Assembly: GCF_937903345.1 (NCBI RefSeq)
Contig: NZ_CALCZQ010000061.1
Span: 62,001 to 126,000, forward strand
Reading direction: 5' to 3'
Length of the DNA stretch: 64,000 nt
Origin: an uncultured Emticicia sp.
GTDB taxonomy: Bacteria > Bacteroidota > Bacteroidia > Cytophagales > Spirosomataceae
Shown one piece after another: positions 42,763 to 51,266 of the stretch. The notes under the pieces were generated by a model. That model saw only the letters and a list, made by a program, of their open reading frames with translations. It was not told the DNA's origin and made no database searches. Within the stretch, counting starts at the first letter, position 1. Each line of letters opens with the position of its first letter. The translations under genes and the position numbers were made by a program.

Positions 42763-43938
42763 ATGCCTGTTCTAACTCGCCTTACTTCGGCCGATGTCTA
42801 TCGTGGCTTTGTTATGCTTCTGATGATGGCCGAAGTCCTACATTTCGGAGAAGTTTCCGAAACACTTCCCGAAAGTACTTTTTGGTCATTTCTTGCCTTT
42901 CATCAAGACCACGTTGAGTGGGTTGGCTGCTCACTTCACGATATGATTCAGCCTTCATTTTCGTTTTTGGTCGGAGTGGTTCTCCCCTATTCTATTGCCA
43001 GCCGCCTTACGCAAGAAAGTAGTTTCAGTAAAGTTTTTGTTCACGCCCTCAAACGCTCATTGATTTTAATTTTATTGGGTATTTTTCTACGTTCGCAGTA
43101 CAAAACCCAAACCTACTTCACTTTTGAAGACACTCTCAGCCAAATCGGCTTGGGTTATCCAATCTTATTTTTGCTAGGTTTTCGTTCGCAGAAAATCCAA
43201 ATTTCAGTACTTATCCTTATTCTTGTAGCTTATTGGCTAGCTTTTGCCCTATATCCGCTTCCCACCGCCAATTTTGATTATGCAAGTGTAGGAGTTGCCA
43301 AAGATTGGGAGCATAATCTGACAGGTTTTGCGGCTCATTGGAATAAAAATACCAACTTCGCTTGGGCATTTGACCAATGGTTTCTAAATCTCTTTCCGAG
43401 AGAAAAACCATTTATTCGCAATGGTGGAGGCTACTCAACTTTAAGTTTTATTCCTACACTCGGAACAATGATTTTAGGACTTTTAGCGGGAAATATTCTA
43501 AAATCTGGTATTCTCCCTTACGAAAAACTAAAGAAATTTATTATTCTTGGTGTTTCTGGTTTGGTTATTGGTTTGATTCTAAATCTACTTGGCATCTGTC
43601 CGAATGTGAAACGTATCTGGACTCCAACGTGGGTTATTTTCAGTGGAGGACTTTGCTTTTTGTTCTTATCTTTCTTTTATTGGATAATCGAGATCAAAGA
43701 AAAAACAAACTGGGCGTACTTTCTGAAAATAATAGGTATGAATTCGATTGCAGCTTACTGCATTGCTGACGCACTAGGAGTTTATATCTCAAAATCGCTC
43801 AAAATTCATTTAGGCGAAGATTATGCCACTATTTTCGGAATTCCGTATCAATCACTTATTCATGGAGGATTGATGTTACTAATTTATTGGCTGCTTCTTC
43901 AATGGCTTTATAAAAAGAAAATTTTTATTAAAATTTAA
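42763..43938 (+). CDS. DUF5009/HGSNAT-like membrane acyltransferase family protein
   Basis: The 391-residue polytopic protein has about ten membrane helices. The N-terminal TSADVYRGFVMLLMMAEVLH and HDMIQPSFSFLVGVVLPYSI recall the heparan-alpha-glucosaminide N-acetyltransferase superfamily (DUF5009/DUF1624). FNLFPREKP-like loops and GMNSIAAYCIADALG near the end fit as well. Members acetylate glycans across the membrane or are uncharacterised. It has its own promoter and terminator. Confidence 0.82.
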   Translation: MPVLTRLTSADVYRGFVMLLMMAEVLHFGEVSETLPESTFWSFLAFHQDHVEWVGCSLHDMIQPSFSFLVGVVLPYSIASRLTQESSFSKVFVHALKRSLILILLGIFLRSQYKTQTYFTFEDTLSQIGLGYPILFLLGFRSQKIQISVLILILVAYWLAFALYPLPTANFDYASVGVAKDWEHNLTGFAAHWNKNTNFAWAFDQWFLNLFPREKPFIRNGGGYSTLSFIPTLGTMILGLLAGNILKSGILPYEKLKKFIILGVSGLVIGLILNLLGICPNVKRIWTPTWVIFSGGLCFLFLSFFYWIIEIKEKTNWAYFLKIIGMNSIAAYCIADALGVYISKSLKIHLGEDYATIFGIPYQSLIHGGLMLLIYWLLLQWLYKKKIFIKI

Positions 43939-43969
43939 ACTAAACGTATAAAATCTTTTTGTATTAATT

Positions 43970-44005
43970 ATCCCTAATCTTCTGAATAAGATTGGGGATT
44001 TTTTT
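43970..44005 (+). terminator. terminator of the DUF5009 gene
   Basis: ATCCCTAATCTT / AAGATTGGGGAT with one G-U pair, a 6-base loop and TTTTTT. The rest of the 353-base gap 43939-44291 is very AT-rich, and I see nothing else in it. Confidence 0.85.
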
Positions 44006-44291
44006 ATTTCGCAGAATGCATTTTTATAGCACTAAAGCACCTTAACCTAATTTATGTATAACAATTATTCTCTTTTATTATCAAGTATATGAATTTTGCA
44101 ATCTATACAAATAATTGTGTAATACTTACTGAAAATATTTGCTCCAATTTTGCATGGTAAAAATTATTTCTTTATTGCAGCATTCGATTTTACATAGAAC
44201 TTCTACTAAAAGTGTAATTTTTGTGAAATGAAATAATTTTTAGAATAATTTTGAAACATTTTACTATTTTTTTACTAAAATAATTTTAAAA

Positions 44292-45032
44292 ATGAAAAAA
44301 CTCGTTCATTCATTTGTATTTACGCAATGTAAATCACTTATCACTAATTAGAGCCTTGGATGCCTAATTACTTTTAGTTTTAATGGGGCTTTATTTGCCC
44401 AAAACCCCTCAGCCATACTTGACGTGGCAGCCTATAACAAAGGAGTTTTGATTCCTCGTGTGAGTTTAACATCAACCGCTGATATTAGCACAATTACCTC
44501 ACCCGCAACGTCATTACTTGTGTATAATACAGCTACTGTTGGCATTCCACCTACCAATGTCTCACCAGCATATTATTACTGGAATGGCACAAAATGGGAT
44601 CTTTTAGGCAGTATTACAACCTTTGCAGAGTTTTATGCACTCATGCCAAGCGACAATACTGCCACTATTGCTGCAGGTGCACGCATCGAATTTCCTCAGA
44701 ATGGCCCGACAAATAACATAATTACGCGGATTAACGCAAGTCAATTTAATATACCCGCCATTGGAATCTATTCGGTAAGTTGGCAAGTAAGCGTTGCAGA
44801 AGCAGGCCAACTAATCCTGCAACTTAATGGCACTGACATTCCATCGAGCGTGGTTGGGCGTGCCACAGGAACCACCCAAATTTACGGCCACACAATGATT
44901 ACGACAACAGTAATAAATTCGGTACTTCAAGTAGTAAATCCGAGTGGAAATCCGGCAGCTTTAACGCTAACACCAATTGCAGGCGGCACTCGTGCCGTCA
45001 CGGCGAATCTTGTTATTACTCGTATTCAGTAA
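44292..45032 (+). pseudogene. BclA-C-terminal-domain-like secreted protein with a stop in the signal peptide
   Basis: From ATG 44292 the frame reads MKKLVHSFVFTQCKSLITN, TAG (44349-44351), then SLGCLITFSFNGALFAQNPS and AILDVAAYNKGVLIPRVSLT without further interruption to the stop at 45032. Ignoring the TAG, this is a normal long signal peptide followed by a short linker domain. The C-terminal jelly roll resembles the BclA/C1q-like fold (GIYSVSWQVSVAEAGQLILQ, PSGNPAALTLTPI). The open remainder has no ATG before the signal region, so export should fail unless the TAG is read through. About 246 residues if restored. A LytTR gene follows. Confidence 0.7.
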
Positions 45033-45099
45033 ATCTTTCATATTATAAAAGAGCAGGACAATTAGATTTACTCTTTAGTCATTCTTACATACTAAATCC

Positions 45100-45468
45100 A
45101 TGAAAACAGAAATAAAAGTCGGAGGAAGAATGAAACTATTCTCGGAAGATGTAGCATATTTTGAAGCCGATGTAAACTATACAATCATTCATTATTACCA
45201 AGGCAAGAACAAAATCGTGGCGACAACTATTGGTCAGATTCACGAACGCATAGGGGAAGAATGTGGTTTCATACGGCCTAATAGAGGTTATCTTATCAAT
45301 CTTCAATTTGTTGATAAATATAAATTAGGAGAATTATTACTACAAAATAAATTAAAAGTAAATATCTCAAGAAGGAGAAAAAAACGATTAAATAATATTG
45401 TGGAGAAATATTTTGAGCAAAAAATACAAATCACTGCATACACAATGAAAAAAAGCATGAGATATTAG
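45100..45468 (+). CDS. LytTR-domain DNA-binding protein
   Basis: The 122-residue protein consists of a LytTR domain only, with no receiver. Conserved positions include DVAYFEADVNYTIIHYYQG, FIRPNRGYLINLQFVDKY and NISRRRKKRLNNIVEKYF. Such proteins bind direct repeats as transcription factors. It lies 67 bases after the BclA-like frame on the same strand and may regulate it. A sensor partner is not visible nearby. Confidence 0.85.
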   Translation: MKTEIKVGGRMKLFSEDVAYFEADVNYTIIHYYQGKNKIVATTIGQIHERIGEECGFIRPNRGYLINLQFVDKYKLGELLLQNKLKVNISRRRKKRLNNIVEKYFEQKIQITAYTMKKSMRY

Positions 45469-45609
45469 ACATGAAACAAAATGCCAACTATCATAAGTTA
45501 CATCATTTCAATTTGTCGATCAATATTGTCTCATAACATACTTGCAAAAATATTAAATAACATGGGACGCCTAAAAAAGTTGTACCATGTTATCCTTCAT
45601 AAATTAAAT

Positions 45610-46743
45610 TCAATTATCGCCTTCTTTTCTAACATCAAAAATTCGATGTAACCAAGATTTTTTCTCGGCAATATCTACATCTTTTTCTTCTTTTGTTAGC
45701 TGATAACCAAGTAATTGTACTAAATCTGGTTGCCCAGCGTCAATCCAACAAGTAAGCCAAAAATCTCCCACCATTTTTATTGAAGCTCTCATTTGTCGCT
45801 CCACTTGATTTTTAAGCATCGAATGATATCGTTCCGAAAAATCATGTGAATAAATTTTTGTGATTATACCATTTCGCTCGTCAAAACCAAACTTTTTATC
45901 TTCGGAAAACTGATTTGTTAGTTCTCTTTCAAAAACCAAAACCGAATCCAAAGCAGCATTTGCTCCCAATACTGCTTGCCAAGCACGCTTCTGCGGTGTT
46001 TTAACATATTCTGCTTGACCGACAAAAAAATCATAATTATCTGAAAATAATTCAGGTAAACGACTCTCCCAAAAACCATGAATACCAACTTGATTGGTTA
46101 GTTGTCCATTATAATTTCGGGTCGTATGAAGTGGCACATTGGCATCAGCAATATAATGACCAATATCAGCTGAAAGCATCAAAATCCTCCGAACGTCACG
46201 TTTACGGAAGGCTTCCGTCAGCTGAAACTTCATAAAATTGATGTGCCAAGGCACAATACCATGTCGGTTTAATGTATCTTCTGAAATTTTCTCCGTTACT
46301 TCTTTCCAAGAATAAGTCGGAAGTTTTTTTCGCAGCGAATCAGCATAATTATCTAAATCAATAAAATGCCGAGGAGCCTCTTCTTTTACTGCATAACGCC
46401 TCTGATCAGGATTTACTGCATTTTCGGTGATGTAATCAATGTGCGATTTATAGAATTTAAACATTTCAGGTGGAAGCGTATAAACCGCCAAACGATTTAT
46501 CCGCTGATGCCCAAAAAAGCCCCAGAGTGGATGCTCCCAGAGTGGACGCTCCCAGAGTGGATGCTCCCAGAGTGGATGCTCCCAGAGTGGATGCTCCCAG
46601 AGTGGACGCTCCCAGAGTGGACGTAAATTTTCGAACTTCATTTTCCATGAAGAAATCAAAATAACACCTAAAAAAAGAATACTATTCCTTATAAATTTTG
46701 ATAAAAAAACTTTTTTTACAATTCTTTTTGTCATTTGTGCCAC
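45610..46743 (-). CDS. zinc-dependent phospholipase C/S1-P1 nuclease-fold protein with PLWE[H/R] repeats
   Basis: The 377-residue protein has an N-terminal signal/anchor helix (about 20-33). A seven-fold pentapeptide array [RH]PLWE (41-74) comes next, immediately before the catalytic domain that opens WGFFGHQRINRLAVYTLPPE. The metal-site run SADIGHYIADANVPLHTT, then GIHGFWESRLPE gives the His, Asp, His, His and Glu ligands expected of the phospholipase C/S1 nuclease superfamily. In that fold a Trp near the mature N-terminus is normally a metal ligand, so a repeat array directly before it is odd. Exported; the substrate could be phospholipid or nucleic acid. Confidence 0.85.
   Translation of the reverse strand: MAQMTKRIVKKVFLSKFIRNSILFLGVILISSWKMKFENLRPLWERPLWEHPLWEHPLWEHPLWERPLWEHPLWGFFGHQRINRLAVYTLPPEMFKFYKSHIDYITENAVNPDQRRYAVKEEAPRHFIDLDNYADSLRKKLPTYSWKEVTEKISEDTLNRHGIVPWHINFMKFQLTEAFRKRDVRRILMLSADIGHYIADANVPLHTTRNYNGQLTNQVGIHGFWESRLPELFSDNYDFFVGQAEYVKTPQKRAWQAVLGANAALDSVLVFERELTNQFSEDKKFGFDERNGIITKIYSHDFSERYHSMLKNQVERQMRASIKMVGDFWLTCWIDAGQPDLVQLLGYQLTKEEKDVDIAEKKSWLHRIFDVRKEGDN
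46521..46623. repeat. 15-bp minisatellite, about 6.9 copies, inside the phospholipase gene
   Basis: CCCAGAGTGGAYGCT is repeated at 46521, 46536, 46551, 46566, 46581, 46596 and (partial) 46611. The only variation is C or T at one base (T, C, T, T, T, C, C), which switches the encoded residue between His and Arg on the minus strand. The array is GC-rich in an AT-rich gene and open in several frames. Confidence 0.95.
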
Positions 46744-47098
46744 TATTTTTTTTCAAAATAAAATATTCTATTTATAACTTTCTAAAAATCTGTCTTTTTA
46801 AACTTCAAAATCAAAATTTTTTATTTTTTTTCAAGCAACAAGTAAATTTTTGATACACTTTTTTAGAAAAAATACATTTTTCTTTTAAAAACCCCTTTAT
46901 GTAAAACCTAAATTTAAATATTTTGAAAATTGAAATATAAATACTCATTTTGTTAAAAAGTAAAAAAACCAAATATTATTTGGAAATATAATGCAAAAAC
47001 AAAAAACAACAAAATATTTTCTTGAAATAATGCAACAATATTAAATAAAATGTCTTATATTTGTAACTCAATACAGAATATTATTCGGAATTAAGAAA
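46744..47098. other. 355-base AT-rich intergenic gap
   Basis: Divergent promoters for the phospholipase-like and Dabb genes should lie here. TATATTTG at 47056-47063 is a plausible -7 box for the Dabb gene, with no TTG at standard spacing. Otherwise the stretch is long A and T runs, and I see no gene or structured repeat. Confidence 0.5.
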
Positions 47099-47527
47099 AT
47101 GAATAAGACACAAAAAAAACAAGTTATTGCCCAATCGTTATTAAAATATTTGATGCCAGTAATGGCTTTGGGGATTTTTGCTTTTTTAATGGTAGCCTAC
47201 GGTTCGGCATACACGCCTCCGAAAGCACAAAAACAACGCATTGTTTGTTTTAAATTCAAAGAAGGAACTTCAGCTGATGCAATCAAGCAACACATGGCTG
47301 ACTTTCAAGATTTGAAACGTCAGATGCCAGAAATAGCTGCCTATTCAGCTGGTGAAACCTTCGGAGAAGAAAATTCAACAGCTGAGTACGATGTTATGCA
47401 CTACCTTACTTTCAGAACTGAAGCTGAGGTTGAAAAATTTCGTGAAAGTACTCAATATAAGGCATTTGAAAAATCCAACGAAACAAAATGGGATAAAGTT
47501 TTGGTTATTAATTCAGAGATTAAATAA
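47099..47527 (+). CDS. membrane-anchored Dabb (stress-responsive alpha/beta-barrel) protein
   Basis: The 142-residue protein has an N-terminal membrane helix or signal (about 16-36). It is followed by a Dabb domain: RIVCFKFKEGTSADAIKQHM, then EYDVMHYLTFRTEAEVEKFR, ending KWDKVLVINSEIK. Dabb domains are small dimeric ferredoxin-like barrels, found in stress proteins and some cyclases. The function here is unknown. Being anchored outside or in the membrane is common in Bacteroidota versions. Confidence 0.85.
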   Translation: MNKTQKKQVIAQSLLKYLMPVMALGIFAFLMVAYGSAYTPPKAQKQRIVCFKFKEGTSADAIKQHMADFQDLKRQMPEIAAYSAGETFGEENSTAEYDVMHYLTFRTEAEVEKFRESTQYKAFEKSNETKWDKVLVINSEIK

Positions 47528-47634
47528 ACCAATTTTTAAAAGATAAGCTTAAGTAAGGTATCGATCGGAGCGATTCCTTCTTTTTTATAATTAAAAGTTT
47601 TTTAGTTTAAGTTTTTTCTTTAAAATTATTTCAT

Positions 47635-47642
47635 TAATTTTG
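47635..47642 (+). promoter_or_regulatory. -7 box of rpsT
   Basis: TAATTTTG fits TAnnTTTG and lies 44 bases before the rpsT ATG. The -33 region is a T run and not TTG. Confidence 0.5.
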
Positions 47643-47685
47643 CAATCTAGATTTAGAGTAAGACAATTATTATATTTAAAATACA

Positions 47686-47943
47686 ATGGCAAATCATAAG
47701 TCGGCATTAAAGCGTATCAGAGCAAACGAAACTAAGCGTTTAAGAAATCGTTACCAACACAAAACCACTCGTACTTTAGTTAGAAAATTACGTGGTTTAA
47801 ACGATAAAACAGCAGCTTCGGAATTATTTAAATCAGCAGCTTCGGCTTTAGATAAATTAGCACGCAAGAACGTTATTCATAAAAACAAAGCAGCAAACTT
47901 GAAATCGGGTTTGGCTAAGCACATCGCAGGATTAGCAGCTTAA
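47686..47943 (+). CDS. rpsT: 30S ribosomal protein S20
   Basis: An 85-residue, strongly basic, helical protein beginning ANHKSALKRIRANETKRLRN, with the family's TRTLVRKLRG and a C-terminal KNVIHKNKAANLKSGLAKHI. S20 binds 16S rRNA early in small-subunit assembly. It has its own promoter-like element and terminator. Confidence 0.98.
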   Translation: MANHKSALKRIRANETKRLRNRYQHKTTRTLVRKLRGLNDKTAASELFKSAASALDKLARKNVIHKNKAANLKSGLAKHIAGLAA

Positions 47944-47983
47944 TTTTCGATACGTTGCCCAACTTTCGGGAATTCAATATTTT

Positions 47984-48018
47984 TGCTCATGGAAACAATT
48001 TCTCCGTGAGCATTTTTT
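47984..48018 (+). terminator. terminator of rpsT
   Basis: TGCTCATGGA / TCCGTGAGCA (one G-U) with a 9-base loop followed by TTTTTT, 41 bases after the rpsT stop. Confidence 0.88.
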
Positions 48019-48132
48019 GTTTAAATTTAGGCACAATGAGGCAAAGGTACATAGATATAAAGATATTAAGAATATCCTTACAACCAAGCACCTTACAGTT
48101 ATCAAAAAAAACTTTGTGCCTTTGAAACGTTG

Positions 48133-48140
48133 TAGCTTTG
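48133..48140 (+). promoter_or_regulatory. -7 box of radC
   Basis: TAGCTTTG, a perfect TAnnTTTG, lies 16 bases before the radC ATG. A TTG at 48114-48116 gives a spacer of 16, shorter than usual. Confidence 0.5.
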
Positions 48141-48156
48141 TACCTAAAAAATAACG

Positions 48157-48840
48157 ATGATTAGCAATATTTTATCGTGGGCGGAAGAAGACCGACCAAG
48201 AGAAAAACTTTTGTTGAAGGGCAAGGCTGTCCTTTCCGATGCTGAATTGATTGCTATTTTGATAGGTTCAGGCACAAGAGAGTTATCGGCCGTTGATTTA
48301 TCAAAGCTGATTTTGCAAAGCGTTAATAATAATCTAAACGAATTAGCAAAGCTGAGCATCAACGACTTAATGAAATTTAAAGGCATTGGCGATGCAAAAG
48401 CTATCTCGATTGCTGCCGCTTTAGAACTTGGCAGAAGAAGAAAAGAAAGTGAGTCGCTAAAAAAACAAAAAATTACTTCATCAGCAGATGTCTATGAGGC
48501 AATTCGCCCTTATTTGATGGATTTGCAACACGAGCAATTTTGGATAATATTACTCAATCGAGCCAATGAAGTTATTCGTCCTCAACAAATAAGTATCGGT
48601 GGAGTTTCGGGTACGGTAGCCGACCCAAAGATTATTTTCAAAGCTGCTATTGAGCACCTAGCTTCAGCAATTATTTTGGTTCATAATCACCCATCTGGAA
48701 ATCTTACACCGAGCCAAGCAGATAAAGAATTGACAAAAAAAGTAAAAGGAGGAGGCCAAACACTTGATATTCCAGTGCTTGATCATCTAATTTTTAGCAA
48801 TAATGGCTATTTTAGCTTCGCTGACGAAGGTATATTTTGA
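48157..48840 (+). CDS. radC: RadC family JAB-domain protein
   Basis: The 227-residue protein has an N-terminal helix-hairpin-helix region (KFKGIGDAKAISIAAALELG) and a C-terminal MPN/JAB domain with the JAMM metal motif HNHPSGNLTPSQAD. The name RadC is historical. A repair role is doubtful, and the domain suggests a metallopeptidase or DNA-associated activity. The length and all metal ligands are normal. Confidence 0.95.
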   Translation: MISNILSWAEEDRPREKLLLKGKAVLSDAELIAILIGSGTRELSAVDLSKLILQSVNNNLNELAKLSINDLMKFKGIGDAKAISIAAALELGRRRKESESLKKQKITSSADVYEAIRPYLMDLQHEQFWIILLNRANEVIRPQQISIGGVSGTVADPKIIFKAAIEHLASAIILVHNHPSGNLTPSQADKELTKKVKGGGQTLDIPVLDHLIFSNNGYFSFADEGIF

Positions 48841-48992
48841 ATAATTAAAAATGAATAATTGATTATACTTTAACTATTCACTCAAAAGACTACACTCTTC
48901 ATAAAAAATATATTTTATTTATAAAAACTAAAAAATATAATTTTGAATTATAATTGAACGTAGTAGTAATTCTAAATTCTATATTAATTAAA

Positions 48993-50612
48993 ATGCTTAC
49001 AGTTTCTAATATTTCGCTAAGTTTTGGCAAAAGAACTCTTTTTGAAGAGGTAAATCTCAAATTCACTCCTGGTAACGTTTATGGTCTGATTGGAGCAAAC
49101 GGTGCCGGAAAATCGACGTTTGTAAAAATACTTTCGGGCGATCTCGACCCCACTTCTGGTAATGTGAGCATGGACCCAGGCGAAAGAATGTCAGTTTTGA
49201 AACAAAATCAAAATGCGTTTGATGATGAAACCGTTTTAAATACCGTTGTGCGTGGAAACGAGCGTTTATCACAAATCATTGTAGAAAAAGATGCCATTTA
49301 TGCCAAAGAAGATTTTTCGGAAGAAGACGGCAATCGTGCAGCAGAATTAGAGGCAGAATTCGCTGATATGAATGGCTGGGATGCCGAATCTGATGCAGCA
49401 ACATTACTTTCAGGCTTGGGTATAAAAGAAGACTCGCACTATACTTTGATGGCCGATATGAATCCATCAGAAAAAGTAAAGGTTTTGTTGGCACAAGCAT
49501 TGTTTGGAAATCCAGATATTTTGTTGCTTGATGAGCCTACAAACAACTTAGATATTGAATCTATTTTATGGCTCGAAAATTTTTTGATGAATTTCAAAAA
49601 TACTGTAATTGTTGTATCTCACGACCGTCACTTCCTTGATAACGTTTGCACATACATTGCTGACCTTGACTATAAGAAAATCTCACTTTACGGTGGCAAT
49701 TATTCTTTTTGGTATGAATCAAGCCAGTTAGCTGCTCGTCAGAAATCTGACCAAAACAAAAAAGCTGAAGAGAAAAAGAAAGAATTAGAGGAATTTATTC
49801 GTCGATTCTCTGCTAACGTGGCAAAATCGAAACAAGCAACGGCCCGTCAGAAAATGATTGAAAAATTGAATATTGAACAAATTCAACCTTCATCGCGAAA
49901 ATATCCATATATCGGATTTAAACCTGAGCGTGAAGTAGGTGACCAAATTTTATTAGTTGAAAACCTAAGCTATAAACTCGAAGACGGCACTTATTTGTTT
50001 AAAGACGTTAGTTTTCAAATTGGCCGTGGAGAAAAAGTTGCTTTTTTGAGTAAAGATGGGTTGGCTGTTTCGGCTTTATTTGATATTCTTGCGGGTGAAA
50101 AACAGGCTTCAAACGGAACTTTCAAATGGGGCATTACGATTACAAATACTTATCTGCCTAACGACAATGGTAAATATTTCTCAGATGGAAGTCTTGACCT
50201 AGTTGATTGGCTAAGACAATATTCAATTGAAAAAGATGAGACATTTGTACGTGGATTTTTAGGTAGAATGTTATTCTCTGGCGAAGAAGCTCTGAAAAAA
50301 TGCACAGTACTTTCTGGAGGAGAAAAACAACGTTGTATGTTTTCGAGAATGATGCTTTCTGGAGCAAACGTCTTAATTTTCGATGAACCTACTAATCACC
50401 TCGATTTAGAGTCGATTCAGGCACTGAATAAAGGAATGGAAGATTTTCCTAGCAATATATTGTTTACTTGTCATGACCACCAATTGACTCAAACGGTAGC
50501 AACTCGTGTAATCGAACTTGCACCAAAAGGTTACTTGGATAAATTAATTGATTTTGATGACTACTTGACCGACGAAAAAATCAAAGCTCAACGTGATGCT
50601 TTGTATAAGTAG
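48993..50612 (+). CDS. ABC-F family ATPase (YbiT-like)
   Basis: The 539-residue protein has two ABC domains and no membrane segment. ABC1 has Walker A GANGAGKS (34-41), a degenerate signature (MNPSEKVKV instead of LSGGQ) and Walker B LLLDEPTNNLD. ABC2 has a degenerate Walker A (AFLSKDGLAVSALFDIL, no P-loop Lys), a canonical signature LSGGEKQR and Walker B LIFDEPTNHLD. Thus one composite ATP site (ABC1 Walker A with ABC2 signature) is complete and the other is not. ABC-F proteins act on the ribosomal E site. The start is the ATG at 48993, giving the usual MLTVSNISLSFG. Confidence 0.93.
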   Translation: MLTVSNISLSFGKRTLFEEVNLKFTPGNVYGLIGANGAGKSTFVKILSGDLDPTSGNVSMDPGERMSVLKQNQNAFDDETVLNTVVRGNERLSQIIVEKDAIYAKEDFSEEDGNRAAELEAEFADMNGWDAESDAATLLSGLGIKEDSHYTLMADMNPSEKVKVLLAQALFGNPDILLLDEPTNNLDIESILWLENFLMNFKNTVIVVSHDRHFLDNVCTYIADLDYKKISLYGGNYSFWYESSQLAARQKSDQNKKAEEKKKELEEFIRRFSANVAKSKQATARQKMIEKLNIEQIQPSSRKYPYIGFKPEREVGDQILLVENLSYKLEDGTYLFKDVSFQIGRGEKVAFLSKDGLAVSALFDILAGEKQASNGTFKWGITITNTYLPNDNGKYFSDGSLDLVDWLRQYSIEKDETFVRGFLGRMLFSGEEALKKCTVLSGGEKQRCMFSRMMLSGANVLIFDEPTNHLDLESIQALNKGMEDFPSNILFTCHDHQLTQTVATRVIELAPKGYLDKLIDFDDYLTDEKIKAQRDALYK

Positions 50613-50643
50613 TAAGTTAATTAATAATATTTAAGAATACAAA

Positions 50644-50670
50644 CGTGGCATATCTTCGAGATATGCCACG
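50644..50670 (+). terminator. terminator of the ABC-F gene
   Basis: CGTGGCATATCT / AGATATGCCACG, a perfect 12-bp stem with a 3-base loop, then TTTATTTTAT. It lies inside an upstream extension of the rhodanese frame and so argues for the rhodanese start at 50693. Confidence 0.88.
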
Positions 50671-50692
50671 TTTATTTTATAAACAAAGAATT

Positions 50693-50977
50693 ATGCAAGA
50701 CTTCACCGAAATATCTCAAAACGACCTAGAAAGCATTCTTTCTGATCCAAAAAGTATATTACTTGATGTAAGAGAAACCACAGAATTTGAGGATTTTAAT
50801 ATTGGCGGCATTAATATACCTCCACATGAAGTCTTGGAGCGATTTGAAGAACTTAAAAACTACCAAACAATTGTGGTAGTTTGCTCCAATGGTACACGAA
50901 GCAGCATCGTAGCCCGCCTCTTAAAAAAGAAAATGCCAGATAAAACTATTTTGCACCTAGTAGAAGGAGTATTTTAA
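50693..50977 (+). CDS. rhodanese-like domain protein
   Basis: A 94-residue single rhodanese domain. It has LLDVRETTEFEDFNIGGINI, the conserved DVRE...E...I.G..NIP, and the active loop CSNGTRSS with the catalytic Cys. Single-domain rhodaneses carry persulfide sulfur in the cytoplasm. The start is taken after the ABC-F terminator. Confidence 0.9.
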   Translation: MQDFTEISQNDLESILSDPKSILLDVRETTEFEDFNIGGINIPPHEVLERFEELKNYQTIVVVCSNGTRSSIVARLLKKKMPDKTILHLVEGVF

Positions 50978-51049
50978 TGATTATTGTGATGATGAATGTT
51001 TAAACTAAATAATAGTGAAGCATTAAACATTCATCTTTTAACATTAAAC

Positions 51050-51169
51050 TCAGAACCCTTTATAATCTCTGTCATTTTTTACTAACCATTTGCCAACTGC
51101 AAAAGCTGAAAGCATCAAAACAACAAAAAATGCAATTGGAAGCCAAGTAGGATATTGATAACCGAACAT
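51050..51169 (-). CDS. small single-helix membrane protein, 39 residues
   Basis: Reading the minus strand from ATG 51169 gives MFGYQYPTWLPIAFFVVLML then SAFAVGKWLVKNDRDYKGF. There is one membrane helix (about 10-28) with a charged cytoplasmic tail. It lies upstream of the S41 protease gene on the opposite side of the rhodanese. No family recognised. The composition is far from random AT-rich sequence, which supports coding, but the small size keeps confidence moderate. Confidence 0.5.
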   Translation of the reverse strand: MFGYQYPTWLPIAFFVVLMLSAFAVGKWLVKNDRDYKGF

Positions 51170-51266
51170 AATCGTATGAAGTTTAAATTATTAACCCTGC
51201 AAAAATACAACAAAATGAAAAAGATTATAGCTTTTTTCTAAAAAAAATTATAGAAAAGACAATGAA

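Noticed and set aside
46366..46664. Open frames in three other phases across the phospholipase repeat array
   Set aside because: They are open only because a 15-bp repeat without stops keeps several frames open. The minus frame with signal peptide and metal motifs is the gene.
50645..50692. 16-codon N-terminal extension of the rhodanese protein
   Set aside because: It is encoded by the terminator hairpin of the ABC-F gene.
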